A stretch of 64,000 nt of DNA from assembly GCF_022539665.2 (NCBI RefSeq), contig NC_081339.1, positions 2,504,017-2,568,016 of the forward strand, given 5' to 3'. How positions within the stretch are numbered: the stretch's first letter is position 1; every line of letters starts with the position of its first letter. This DNA is from Daphnia carinata (taxonomy: Eukaryota > Arthropoda > Branchiopoda > Diplostraca > Daphniidae). Shown one piece after another: positions 35,679 to 48,498 of the stretch. A model generated the notes under the pieces. That model was not told the DNA's origin. It ran no database searches and worked only from the letters and a program-made list of their open reading frames with translations. The translations under genes and the position numbers were made by a program.

Positions 35679-37520
35679 TCAGGGACATTTACGCTCCACT
35701 TGTGTCTTGCCGCCCTCTTCGTATTCTTGTTTAGAGATCCACATTTGTTGAAAGGATCCCAAAGAGGCCAATATTGAGCCGCCGATCCACGCGCCAAACC
35801 TACGCTCGCCGGATCCGCTGGCGCTAATAATTTTTAGCCTCATGCTCTGCAAGGAAAACACAAAACAAATTTTATCAATTTAAGGCTACACGATGCGATT
35901 TCTACACGCACCTGTGGTGTTTTGGCTGATAAGTCTCTGTTTAGCCGATCAGAAAATCCTAATAACAAAGAATTTCCACCTGTGACAATAACGTTTCCAT
36001 ACAAGCTCTGTAACAGGAGAAGAAAAAGAAAATTTTATTATTAAAGACAATTCTACGAACTTTTAAGCAAAAGATGTTATACCGGTCTAAGGTCGATGTC
36101 GCACATGCCGACACTAGTAGTGACCACATGACCTACTCCAAGCATTGTGTTACCAACGCCTTTGATTGAACTAGGATCAAATAAAGCTTCAGGTATTTTA
36201 AAACGTTCGCAGCCGAAATCCTACGCGGTTGGCATGAAAGATACGATTAAAATTTATTGTTTATTCATTTACGTACAAAATAAATTTTACCTGGTGATAT
36301 CCGTTCGGAAATTCGTAATGGACCATCGGGATCGATGAAACCGTATCTTCATCATACGGTGCATCGGCAACTTGAAGTACACTGGATTGAAAATCTCTTA
36401 TAACTTCCTAAATGTTACCCGCAAAAAAATGAAGCGAACGATATAAAATTCGGCATACTTGCAAGTACAGTAGCTTACTTTACCTTCATCATGTAATTGT
36501 GCCATGACTTAGTGACTTCTGGTAAATTACTTTTGCGCGTCCATTTAGGCTTTTCGAAATCTTTGACAGCTTCTTTGGCAGCAATCATATAAGGAGGTAT
36601 CACTTCTATGTCTTTGCTGTCAAGAAGTTGTTTACATTGCATTGTGAGGAAATCACCTCCAAGTGGAGACTTAACAATTCCTAAATGAAGTGATATTTAG
36701 CTATTTGTTATGGCATCATATAACTTACATATACAGTGATTTTTAAATGTAGTGGTTACCTTGAGAGAGGACATATCCATCATAGACTGGAACAGCTGAT
36801 GTATGGGTGGAACCACTATCAACAACAATTCCTGTGCTTCTTCCATTAGCAAATGCAGCTAAAACTGCATTTTTCACAAGATAAAATGCTGGTACATTGT
36901 ATTTTTCAAACATAATTTCTGTTAATTTTTCTCGTTTTGCTCTGGTGTTCCACTGAAATACACACAAACGTAAAATAAAAATAGGTCAGTTTATAAACAC
37001 ATAATATATAACATACCGGTGCTTCAGACATAAGAACTGGATGAAATTCAGATTCAGACTTGATGCACTTGGCATATGTGTAGTCAAGGATTTTTTCAAA
37101 AACATCCCAATCTTCAATCATACCATCCTTGAGGTAGCCAACAATTTCCAAATCTAATGGCAAAAAAAGAAATATATATGACACAAAAATCCCTACAGAC
37201 ATTACTTCGTCTGCCTTGCTTGGCAACGTTTAGTGCAACTGTGTCGATAAAGTATTTCTTTTCAGAAGCTGGTGCTGCTTCCTTAATTCGATCTACATCC
37301 ATCATTTCAACAGACGCAGCCTGTTCTAGTACCCCTACTACAGAAGGGATTTGAGCTTTGGGAGAGTCCTCTCCAGCATACCCGGCTCGTAATGCATAAT
37401 GACCGATGTCAAAAACGAGAGCTCCAACTTCGTCTAAAAACAAAAAATATGAAAACGACCGTAAAAAAATTATTAAAATCTATAAATTAATTTACCTCCT
37501 CCATAAACTCCTCCACTCAT
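35679..37520 (-). CDS. Bap55: BAP55/ACTL6 (BAF53), actin-related protein of chromatin remodellers
   Basis: This actin-fold subunit belongs to the SWI/SNF (Brahma) and Tip60/INO80-type complexes. Nine coding exons are 37496-37520, 37206-37433, 37017-37153, 36760-36952, 36484-36680, 36291-36407, 36083-36220, 35912-36007 and 35679-35846. They sum to 1299 bases, 432 residues, close to the usual 429. The first coding exon is only 25 bases (MSGGVYGG). Then come [22 protein letters not shown], the nucleotide-site-like [40 protein letters not shown], and the C-terminal [20 protein letters not shown] with [13 protein letters not shown]. The long insert between [10 protein letters not shown] and [12 protein letters not shown] is typical of ACTL6 rather than actin. 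Confidence 0.95.
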
Positions 37521-39013
37521 GTTCAATAAAACTGTTATTACTTGTTGTCACAACAGTATGAATCACTTCTACCAAAAACTAAAACTTCACAAACCAGATA
37601 CTTTGAATCTTTTAATGTCATGTAACAGCAGAAAACTCGAAAAATTTTCCACTCTCGCTGAAAAGGCAGTCTAAACAAGGCCAAAAGCTCCTCTTAGCGT
37701 CGTTGTATTGTTTCTGAAAAGTTAACCGTCCGGTGTATTTTAACGCCATCTATTGCAAATCTATTTTAAAAATAAGTTTCTGCGATCTGTAACCGAAAAC
37801 TCAACGGCTCCCGATGTTCACGAAGTTCCCTTCCGTTTTTTGAAAAAACCAATAATTTTTCCTGAAATCGGCATTTGATTTTGAGTATAATGTGCAATTT
37901 ATTATAGAATTCCACGTGGTATTTTTTTTGTCAAATTGTTAGGTTTTAAAATAAGCCAGACAAAGAAATATTCCCGACTTTTCTCTTTTTGTTTTCCAAA
38001 ATATTCAATATAGCAATCAATAGATGTGCTTTAGATTAAAATCAATGAAAATCACGAGAATTGATTTCCTATTTTTCATGAGATCAGAAATATCTGAAAT
38101 AAACGGATGGCAACAAATGTTGGCGCGCTAGCACGTTACAGCACAGTTATAGTACAGCAGTCATATACAAAACCTTTTCCCCTACCAACAAACAGAATAA
38201 TATCATTGATCAAATTCATTATATGGATTTTATGAAGTACATATGGTTGACACAAACTTTTTCTTTTGGCTGTCATTTCTCCTGTAGCCCAAGAAACCTG
38301 TATCGAATCCCTATTACAGCTAACGCCATCTATTTGAGAGAAATGTCATAAAAAACGAAGTCGGTGGTGTACTATATTATCTCCTCTAAATAGAATCCCT
38401 ATCGGGAAATTTTTTTTTTTTTTTAAACAAACATTAAAATCAAACTATGAATCTTAAACAGAAGCTTAGTTTGAAAAGATGTAAAATACGAAACATATTT
38501 AAAAACGACATTTTCATCAGTAATACGCTGAACATTTCCGCTAAGAAATTCGTTTATTAAAGGAAATACATAGAGATTCGCTTTTTACAGTGATAAGATT
38601 ATCAAGAAGAATACGATTAATATCCCAAACTCTTTACCCTTACAAAAAGGCAAAAAAAAGGAAAACAATAATAGCTTACAAGTCACATTTAAGCGTCTTT
38701 ACATATTAGTCATTGTTTCGTTCATTGCATGCTCGTTATCACAGGCAGCAGCACCTAGCCCTTCCCTCTAAAATAAAAAAAAATCTCAAACGTCTCTGCG
38801 CTGGCATTCTGACTTTAAATACTTTGACATCGATGAATTGAAAGGAAAAGAATTAAATAAATAAAGTGAAATGGTCTTACGTAAAGGATGAACTTGGTTA
38901 CGTTAAAACAACCAAAATCCAGACATGTAAAACTAAGAAGAGATATAAATGTGAAAGAAAGCTAAAAGTAAAGTGCACTAGATGGATTTTTTTTTTACAA
39001 AAATGAGATCAAG
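37521..39013. other. Intergenic, no supported gene
   Basis: The left part is the BAP55 upstream region and the right part is probably the RNF103-like 3'-untranslated region. The sequence is A+T-rich with T runs; no domain or RNA gene is recognised. Confidence 0.45.
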
Positions 39014-40191
39014 CTAAGTAGATAGATATTTATTCTGGTATGCAGGCCATCTGCATATTGGGCAGTGATGATTGTCTCGTTGAAGCCAAACCATTATACA
39101 ATTATGATGGAACTGATGGCCACACGGAAGTCCGCATACATCTACGGTGGTGCGATACTTGTCCAAACAAATAGCGCAATCCGCACTAGGAATCCATTTC
39201 ATGTTGGGCGGAGTTTGGTTGTCATTCCAAAGGAAGTTTGAAAGAGAACATCGATTGTCAACAGGGGTTGATTCTGAATAATTGGAAGACATTGCGGAGG
39301 TGGGCATTTGCCATTCCGTACCAATAGGACCCTCAGCAGTTTGACTCCAGCATTCGAATCGCCACACAGGAAGGTAATTCAGATAATCAGTTGGTACTGT
39401 AGGCGTAAGCCACAAATTGGGCAAAGCTAGACGCTCAATTAACTGCTCCACATTTTCATCCAGCTCGAAATCCATTAAATTATTGGCCGTATCAAAGGAT
39501 AGAGGTCTGAAGAAGCAGTCGATCAGCAGAGACCATCGAGATAGAATTCTTCGTCGGACGTTTCTAGCGCCATTAGTCAAATGTAGATTAGTCTGATGAT
39601 CCAAAGTGCTGTTAGTGGTCATCATGTTGTGATTGCCGTTTCGATGATTTAAGCGATGCACGATCCAGCTTACGGCAAGGTTGTAAATAAAAAAGGTGAC
39701 CACCAACAAGACTGGATAGGACTGAAGGGCGATCCATATCTGCTGCATTTGGTGGAGAATCGAAGAAAAGGGCAGTTGCTCGACGTCGACCTCAATTATA
39801 TCGGGCGAACAATTACCCTCGAAATGGGACCAGAGCTGGAAAACTGCCCACAACAATCCCCATTTGAGGTTGGACCGCCCTACGCGGTATAGGATGCGAA
39901 GAAGGAATCTCCAAGGCTTAGTGCGACGGCTGAGAAAAATGTCTAGGATGGTGAAGGCGTTTATGACCATGAAACTGACTTTGAGTAAGTCGCTTTTTAA
40001 TATCACTAGAACGTTAACTGTTGGCAACGAAACCAAAAGTTTTTCTTTCACGGGCAAGACGCTGCTACAGCCAGAAACATTGAAATCGGTGTTTTCCTCC
40101 AGGCATGATTCGTTGTCATTACCATGGATTGCGTAAACTAAACAGGATTTTGAATAGTTCGACTGAGAATCGCAAAATCGGCCATGGACAT
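39014..40191 (-). CDS. RNF103: RNF103-like ER membrane RING E3 ubiquitin ligase (start uncertain)
   Basis: RNF103 (KF-1) is an ER-resident ubiquitin ligase. One long exon encodes hydrophobic segments near VNVLVILKSDLLKVSFMVINAF, NLKWGLLWAVFQLW and YPVLLVVTFFIYNLAVSWIV. Then LALPNLWLTPTVPTDYL and LPVWRFECW, both characteristic of RNF103, precede a C-terminal RING-H2: CAICLDK, CGLPCGHQFHHNCI, WLQRDNHHCPICRWP. At 40191 there is a good acceptor (ttaatgtag) needing one base from an upstream coding exon that I cannot locate. Alternatively the same frame stays open to an ATG at 40249 with a hydrophobic leader (MPFNIVYINVLILFFFI). Either way the visible protein, about 390-411 residues, lacks most of the N-terminal half of vertebrate RNF103. 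Confidence 0.8.
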
Positions 40192-40249
40192 CTACATTAA
40201 TAAAAAAAAAAAGGATTAAAACGTTTATATAAACTATGTTAAATGGCAT

Positions 40250-43200
40250 TCAAACTTAGAATAGCAATAGATTTTATCGCATGTACGCAAACCATTTTGG
40301 GGCGGCACGAGATGGTTAGAAAGTGACACAAGCGCATAGCGGTTTTTTGTTACGACATAGAAGAACTTTCTTCTTTGGAGAAGAATGAAATTGAAACCCG
40401 CAGGATCCTACGTTGTTGACAATCAAATAACGTAACGTGCAATGTTATTTCCTTTTTTTTCCCACGCTACGGTTACTTTTCTTCCATGTCAAGCATAACA
40501 AACTATTTCGCCTGAACTATTCGGTGCATGAAGAACAATCGAACGAGAAAACGCAATCTAAATGACAATAATCCTTTTACGGATAGGACTTCAGAAAACG
40601 TTGAATAACACCCTGAAAAAAGAATTCTTCCATTCCTTGTGGCATCTTAAAGGCGGTATTATAGTAGAAGATGACTAGCTCAGGAGTACCAGTTGCGTCA
40701 GGCGTGTTCGTGGTTCAAAAAGCAATTTTTTCTTCTCACTTATTTCGCTTAGTCATGGTGATTTGAAAACACTGCTGTTGTTTTCTTCAAACGCGAATGA
40801 CGCAATCGATTTTCATTTTCTATCTGCACACGGAGAATAAAAAGTTCCCTGTGCAATTTCTTATAAAATGTTCTGGTATGGTAAAATACACATGAAATAA
40901 AATTAACTGCAAGTTTTTTACATATATCAAACCCCCCTCCCCCCCCAAAAAAATAGCTAAAAAGAAAAACTAGTTTTTAAAGGGATGCCAAATTGAATAT
41001 TCAACCTGTGACAAATCATACTACCTTGTTAATACAATACCAATAGCCTTTGTCTACACGCCGGTTATTGTTTGATTCTAAATGAAAAGAGCTAAGCAAT
41101 AGGATACACAATAGACATAAAAGTTTGAACAGGTAGTAGAAACAGAATTTCAAAAGATGTTTGTTTCGTGCACTTTTTAACATTCACGTTTCATTCGTGA
41201 ACAGCAATTTTTGTTTCTCAGGATGTAAGGTATATTACGATTTATCAAACGGTTTTCTCGTTTCTATTTAGGAAAGAACAAAAAAAGAAAGCTTTCAAAC
41301 CATGAACACTGTAAAGAAGATGAATTACTCTTGCCGCTTATCTTAGATCTCTTTGAAAGCCGTTACCCCATTTAACAGTTTATTTCTAAAACACTTTTTT
41401 GAACTAGTCCATTGCTGAAGATGATGCGATAGTGTCATATTACCGTTAACTCCCATATGCTGGCAGATCACCATATAATATTAGCAGACTACACAGAGAC
41501 TACTGTCACTCACTAAAAAAATTATTAACAAAAGAAAGTTGGACGAGCATGACTGACGTCGACTCAGTCTGGCCACTACGCTCGATGTGACGTTTTGGCA
41601 AGAATGTATTGGTATTCGAGACAAAGAACAATAAATCGCGCGCTAATGCATTCCAATCGAGTTTGTTTTTGTTTTCTCAACTCTGGTGGCGATGATTTAT
41701 ACCACACAAAATCCTCTGTGTGGTATTACCTATTTGCTGTCAAGAAACCAGTTGAATATTTTTAGTTTGCCAGAGTTAGAATGTTCTAACATCCGGCGTG
41801 TTTGGCTGTCATATAGAGATATAGCTACCCGAAAAATCTTATGATAAATCTCTAATTCTATTTCTTGAACACTACATTTCAGTTTGTCAAGAAAAGAAAG
41901 GACAGTTACAATGACAAGATAAGAGCAAAAACTTATCACTGTTTCTCAGAAAACGCAAGGCCTTTCTTTTCTATTACCAAATCAAGAAAGTTAGGTCTGC
42001 ATCCGCTGCATTATTTAGTCCACACGCAACGAAGTAAACGCTAATGCTGTTGTTTATGAAAAAACGACGTGGCAACCGATGTCAGTTGAAAACAAAAGTG
42101 AGGGAAAGTAAAACAACAAAAAACAACAGGAATTCGACGTAACGCCTCGTGGGCCTCAGTTACTTACGCATGTAACACCTGCCAGACTGAACGATGAACA
42201 AATAGAAACTGGGTCAAGGCTGGCTGACCAAATCGAAATGTGACAGTAATGTTCAACAACAGCACACACAGCCTTCCCACCACCAGAATTTACAAAGAGG
42301 CAGCAGCCAGTGCAAAGCCTGGGGAGTAGGGCATACCACTTTTCCTTTTGCGCGCTTTCTCCCCCAAGCATGGATCGGACCTACTTACCGCTCAGAAAGG
42401 CTCTCCATGATCAAGCAGCCCCTCTTCTTTAAGTACCTGTTGAAATTTCACTTTCACTTTCGGTTTCAAGCGGCACCAAAAAAAAGAAAAAAAAGCGTGT
42501 TTCAAGAACGCCTTTCCCACAGTATCGACGTGGATGAAGAAATAAATTCACGTCACCTTTGGCAGCAAGGGCAACAACTGGTAATTAAGATCTGGATGTG
42601 ATTATTGAAGTTTGTAAAAAACGGATTTCCGACGCATGAAAACGTATTCACAACGCAAAAAATAGAAAACCAACTAACAAAGAGAAACATTACCGATATC
42701 AAGACGACTGCAAACGAATTGACTTTTGATGGTGGACGTTTGTTGATACCAAAACACTGAACGGCAATAAGCAAAGACGAAAAAACTTAATAAGAAGCAA
42801 CGTAAGACTTTCGATGCCATTGCAGGACTATGATCACATAACACCGTTGGTTATCACACTACATGATCTACAATCGCCAGCACACGGGTTTCTTATCGAA
42901 GCCGGGAGAAAACAGCAGATGTGGGCGAAGTTCGCACGCCAAAGCGAACTCGTTTGCCACAGTCGTGGATCACTGACAACAAACGACACTTCTTTTTTAG
43001 AAGGAACACACCACGACAGTAACGTAGGCTACGAGAGCTGAAACGGTAATGTAAGCTAGTGGACGGGCCACGGGCTATGAAAAACACAAGTGAAAGTTTT
43101 CTCCCTCTCTATACCAAGGCTCTATTCTATCCGGTCTCGACCTCGATTTCTTAACATTTTTTTTCAGTTTTGTGCTAGGGTAGAATGCTATCTTTGTCTC

Positions 43201-45662
43201 TTTCCGAATAGGTTGAAGCCGATGATCGTCGCCGCCACCTGGATTTATACTTGGATGATTACTGAACCTATTCCGTCTCATGCTATGCTTCTTCTTCCTT
43301 GTTTTGTTCTGGAAAAATACCCTTTAGCTCTTCCCCGAGACCCTTTGGCCATGTCAGGTAAATTCCCTTTGTTTGCCTTCTATCGGTATGCGTCAAGCAA
43401 AGTGATGGCCACATAAAATCACAAGACACGAAATGTCCCTAAAGAGGTCTTTCGTCACCAAAAACAACAGTCAACATGGTTGGTGCAAGACCTTGTCCCT
43501 GCGGAACAAGTCGAATTGACCTCGGATAAGAGCTCATCATACCTGATGTTTGTAAAGTACGTTTACATAGGAGTTCTCTGTCAAACTTTCCAAGTTTCTT
43601 TTCTTTTTCTTTTAACTGGTTTTACGCTGAAACTTGTTTCCAGTTAGAAACGCGATTTCACATAAGGGAGAAGACATAAAAAAATATGCATTTTTTGTTC
43701 GTCTACTCCCGAAAAACTAGTGTCCGTTCAGAGTGAAATCCAGCCAAGAACGTAGCCGTGCACGTACCAATGTATCAGCAATTTGGCTTTTCTAAAATAC
43801 CTCACATATGTCGGAATCTTCAAGAAGACGCTTACCTTTCTCTGCGTAGATTCTCGTTGCCGCCTTATTTCGTATTCAAGGTTATTAACGTGCAGCAAAG
43901 GAAATGCTGCGCAGATAGAAAAAACTGTTAAACATCTCACTGGCATACGAAATGAATATTTAAAAAAGAATGAAACTTTAGTTTGAGGTATAGAGAGCAC
44001 TGTGGAAAACTCTAGTAGAATAAACTAATAAACTTGTTTGGTGAGATAAAAACGTGTAAAACAGAAGTGAGACGGGTTTTTGTTCGTGATTTTATCGTTT
44101 TCGCTCTTGGAAAACAAAACCGGATAAATACATGCAACAAGTGAAACTGTACGATCACACCACCAAGATCTTCTTGGTAAGAATATCTCGTTCCAGCAGT
44201 GCATTTATGGTGGAGCTATATGTTAGAAGGAAGTGTTAAATGTACTTGGGTATTTTTACAAAGTCGCAACGATGAAAATAAGCTTTTAATCGTGATTTTC
44301 AAGGCGTTTAAAACGTGTGTGAAAGGGAATAAAGAATACGTTGTTAGGCGGTCTACTATGATTACTTCGTTCACATGTAGATGTACAAATAGTACGTAAG
44401 GAACCTAAAATGATGAATCGAAAAATGTAGAAAAATCTGAAATATTAGGAAAACACGTCGAGGCTGCAAAGAATTTGGGAAATTCGCATGTGAAACTCAT
44501 GAGTGAATTTTGTTCAAGAAATTGTGTCATGGACATGTTTAATTAGTGTACACCATGCTTTTTTAACTCAAGGCTAAACAAACGGCTTGATGTGAGACCG
44601 CAGGATCGCAATTCAATTTAATTAGTACAGAAATGGTTAAGTCGAATCTATACCAATCAGACAAGAGAAACTAAAATGTAACTTACTTCTTTGTCGGTTT
44701 TGCAAAAAACATACAAGTTTCCGCATAGTATTCCACAAATGAAAATGCCTTCAAGGAGCTCATTAACGGCGCCTGTTGGCACGTTCAGGAAAATGTTTCT
44801 TTTATTCTCTCCTATCGCAAGATTAACTATATAGGATACCGTAAAATGATTTTCGCGTCCTTAACCACGCATGAACTAGTTGCGTAATTCGCGATTGCCA
44901 CAACGAATTTCTCTTCTACTGACTAGCGGCTCTTGTAACACGACGTTCGCTGTTTTACACACCGGCTTTATGAGTTAATATACTGCCCTACGGTAATCTT
45001 ATTCATTGTAACTCGAACTGGGAAACACGATTTGTTTACAGTCTAAAAAGTGGTTTGGCAACCAAGTGTTATTTGGGTTTTTCAAGCATTTACTGTGATA
45101 TTACAGATCATTCTAATGTCCTGCTAACTACAAAATTGATGTCATGGGACAATGAATCTATTCTTCAAAATTGCGTGTGGCTTAAATTGTTTTCACACAG
45201 ATAAACTGATCAAGAAATCACAATATTTGAAAACTGCTTTGCAATTCATGGAAAAATCTGTTGCTACTTTACAGCTAAACCCGGATAAAAACTTCCTAAG
45301 ATATTTTAAAATATAAAATTACCTTACGAATTACCTAAATATTTCGGAAAATGATTGAGTGAGCTAGCACAGATTTGTAAAAAATCCACTGCACGGGAAC
45401 TTAAGCGTCACTAATACTAAGATGTAAAAAAAGATCTACTGCTCGCGTCGTTCAAATAGTATGCTTTGCAGAGTTTACACTAACTTTAGCAGGTGACATC
45501 TGTTGGACCGACCCACGAACCAGCGTGAATACTATAATGCGTATCTCAGTTCAAAATAGTTATTCTTTAATTCTTGCATTATAAAAATACTTCATGCAAT
45601 TTCAACTGACCAATTTGTTGGGTCCATCCACTTTATTTGAAGTTTCAGCTCAAGATGTACAC
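40250..45662. other. 5.4 kb without a supported gene
   Basis: It may contain upstream exons and promoter of the RNF103-like gene and the eL21 3' end. A short hairpin lies at 41700-41725. The open frames on both strands near 42.1-43.4 kb and 43.7-44.4 kb have no recognisable domain or convincing exon structure. No TE protein is seen. Confidence 0.45.
41700..41725. repeat. Hairpin with 9-base stem
   Basis: taccacaca and tgtgtggta pair around an 8-base loop. Function unknown. Confidence 0.6.
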
Positions 45663-46202
45663 TTAAGCAATAAACTCGTAGGGAATAGGAGCAAGGAAAA
45701 TTGGCTCATTGTTCTTGGTAGAGACGAAATGAGCAGGTCTTGGCTGCTGAGGCTGGCGTTTGCAACACACTCTGATGCCTTTCTCTTTTGCTTCTTTCTT
45801 CAGTTTCTCATTGGTCTTCACTCGAGTCAAAAAGTCTTGACGGCACTTGGAGTGGTTGATGTGCTCCACACGCACATTAATCCTACTCAATAAACAATGT
45901 TATATACAAGCTTTCAAATACAAAAACAAACATGGTTACCTCTTAGGCAAGATCTTTCCACGGACTTGTTTGTTTACAATGATGCCAACAGCATGCTGTG
46001 TAACATTGAAAACCCTGCCGGTTTTGCCATGGTAGTACTTGAATGGCATGCCCTTTTGGAAGGCACCGTTACCCTTGATATCCACAATATCTCCCTTCTT
46101 GTAAACCTTCAGGAAAGTGGACAGAGGTTCAACACCATGTTCCTTGAATTTCTTGGAGAACAAATGACGAGTACCACGGCGATAACCTTTCGAGTTAACC
46201 AT
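45663..46202 (-). CDS. RpL21: Ribosomal protein eL21 (RpL21)
   Basis: A component of the cytosolic large ribosomal subunit. Coding exons 45940-46202 and 45663-45882 give 160 residues, the normal length. Recognisable blocks are the N-terminal [85 protein letters not shown] and the C-terminal PRPAHFV. A leader intron (about 46211-46425) separates the coding part from a short non-coding first exon that begins in a pyrimidine tract. Stop is TAA at 45663-45665. Confidence 0.97.
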
Positions 46203-46425
46203 CTTGGAATCTAGAGTGAGAAAGGTATCAAAATGGACACATGCCGGCAATGAACACAACGCTTACTTAAATATTACTTAAAGATTAAATTGAACAATTA
46301 ATTATAAAACTAGATGTCAGAACGTCTCTGCGAACAATATAATAATCTTAGGAAAACAGTCTAGGTTAAAGGATTCGGTTTAAGACATCAAACGTTTCAG
46401 AAAGAAAATTCTTACCTTGCTACAC

Positions 46426-46455
46426 GAGGATGGCAGACCAGCAAAGAAAAGACAG
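46426..46455 (-). promoter_or_regulatory. eL21 first exon with TOP-like pyrimidine start
   Basis: On the minus strand a tract CTTTTCTTTGC (46441-46451) lies at the likely transcription start, followed by a short exon ending in CAAG|gtaag (donor at 46425). A 5'-terminal oligopyrimidine start is the usual translational control element of animal ribosomal protein mRNAs. The exact start base is inferred. Confidence 0.6.
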
Positions 46456-46951
46456 ATAAAATGGCTGCTTACAAGCAGGAAATTGCAAGCTTGTCAACCT
46501 AGAAAAAAAATTACATTTAAATTTGTAGTCAAATATTTAAACAAAAAGAATTTAAATCAAGTTTGAAAAAAAATCTTTAATTTAATTTATACCATATTTT
46601 AGTTTTAAATAATATATATCAATACATAAACTTTTGCTTTGTCAACATGGTCATCAGACATGGCGCCAAATTTATAATTTTTATTGGTTGGCTGTTCAAG
46701 AGAGTACATTTCTTAACAATTTTGACTAACCATTATATTAATTCTGAGAATATAAGTAATTATAGTTTTATAACTCCACCATATTCACAAAACATTATTG
46801 TTCTTGTCGAACTCGTCATTTTGGCAATTTGCTGCTGCATTTTCCACTCCGTTACCATGGTGACACAATATACATCGTAGATGGTGCTACTGACTGCTGT
46901 GGATTTCATTGAGCAATATTATTTTTTGTCTTACAAGGTTAAGTTCTGCTC

Positions 46952-46981
46952 TGTTCGGCGTCACCAGTGCGTGATCGAACA
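46952..46981 (+). promoter_or_regulatory. Iron-responsive element (IRE) in the ferritin leader
   Basis: The lower stem TGTTCG pairs with CGAACA, then an unpaired GC, a five-pair upper stem GTCAC/GTGAT (one G-U pair) and the hexaloop CAGTGC. This is the canonical IRE arrangement with the loop C-A-G-U-G-N and the unpaired C five pairs below it. It lies 74 bases before the ferritin ATG, where IRP binding would repress translation when iron is low. Confidence 0.93.
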
Positions 46982-47054
46982 GTTTTCGCAAAAAAACGCC
47001 AGATAATTCTCAATACTTCTTTTTTTGCACGTATCGACAGAAAGTACGTAAAAA

Positions 47055-47764
47055 ATGTCGAAGTGTCGCCAAAACTATCATGACGAAACCGAAGCTGGGA
47101 TTAACAAACAGATCAATATTGAGCTGTTTGCGCACTATTCTTACTTGGCCATGGTAACACGTAATAAATTGCGTAACATATTCTAGTGCAAAATTGTATA
47201 CCTGTCTAAATGTGTAGAAATAAGTAGAAAAGCCTTCTGTGATATCAGAATAACAGTATATTTCAATATGTTTTTAGGCTGCTTTTTATGATCGTGATGA
47301 TGTTGCACTGAAAGGATTTGCAAAGTTCTACATGGATTCTGCTAAGGAAGAACATGAACATGCTGAAAAACTCATCAAGTACCAGCATCTTCGTGGGGGA
47401 AAAGTTGTTTTTCAACCAATTGATCGCCCTGCCCAAGACAGCTGGGAAACCCCACTTGCTGCTATGGAGTATGCTCTAAACATGGAAAAGCAAGTTAACC
47501 AGGTCATTCCCTATCCTTACAGATTTTAGTTTAACTAGCTATATACTAAAAACAATGTTCCATTTTATTGTTTTATAGGCTTTGCTTGATTTGCACAGAG
47601 TGGCTGACAGTCACAAAGATTCTCATCTGACAAATTTCCTGGAAGAAGAATATCTCAAAGAGCAAGTAGAATCTATCAATACATTAGCAAAGTTTGTCAC
47701 CAATTTGCAACGTGTTGGTGATGGCTTGGGAGTTTTTATTTTCGATAAGGAATTGCAAGAATAA
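47055..47764 (+). CDS. Ferritin, heavy-chain type, non-secreted
   Basis: An iron-storage cage subunit with ferroxidase activity. Three coding exons, 47055-47153, 47278-47502 and 47579-47764, give 169 residues. There is no signal peptide ([20 protein letters not shown]), so it is predicted cytosolic, unlike many insect ferritins. Ferroxidase ligands of heavy chains are visible in [14 protein letters not shown] (Glu, Tyr), [13 protein letters not shown] (Glu, Glu, His), [10 protein letters not shown] (Glu) and [10 protein letters not shown] (Gln). It has an IRE in its leader and an aatattaaac stretch about 130 bases after the stop as a possible weak poly(A) signal. Divergent from eL21. Confidence 0.96.
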
Positions 47765-48498
47765 TCTAAAAATTGCACTACCTTGTGCAACTTTGTTTCA
47801 AGAGAAGAGTGTTGTGTCTACACACTTTTCATAAATAATGTTGTAGCTTGCAATATGTATCTTTTCATTACTTTTGTTACATTTTACTTCAATATTAAAC
47901 ACATAGAAACAGATTAATTAAAGGCTTTTTTTAACAGACATGTTATGTTACCCATAGAAAATATCTGGATCAAGGCATAGAAGTTCTCCTTGGTTCAGTT
48001 GATTCAAATCATAAATTCTAGATCGAAAACGGCATCGCGGATTTTACCTACTTATATATTTATACGATTCGTAAATCTTTTCGATGAATGCGCCCCCCTG
48101 ACAACGAAGTCTCTTGGGTGGGTCTTGAACGAAACTAGTTTCTTCGTCGTGTCACATGACCGTGGTATACCTCTCGTCTTGATGTTAGACACATCAGTTT
48201 GTTACCAAACTGTCGTGAATTAAACACGCATTTTCGTCGTTAGAGCAACTTCAAAAAGAATTTCTTTTTTTAAACCATAACGTAAACAATGGTTAATAAA
48301 TCCAACGCCGCAAGAGGCCTGCTGCGTCACATCGTTATTCTTCTGCTATTTAGGTAGGCCCTACTGCCTAGGTTTTGTCTTCGGAAATAACTTAACTGTC
48401 ATAGTGCCAAACGACGCTTTTTGAGGTCTATGTCAGGGTTCGTTGAAAAGAATAACAACATAATTCTTTACTTTTAAAAAATTAGCCTTACCGTAGCA

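Noticed and set aside
42156-43416. Several 60-108 codon frames between RNF103 and eL21
   Set aside because: They lie on both strands, overlap one another, and show no domain, consistent exon phases or promoter.
48289-48357. ATG at 48289 (MVNKSNAARG...) as start of the UPF0462 gene
   Set aside because: Its frame ends after 22 codons at a possible donor and does not join the family N-terminus, whereas ATG at 48499 gives MKVSIETTW and the exact family length.
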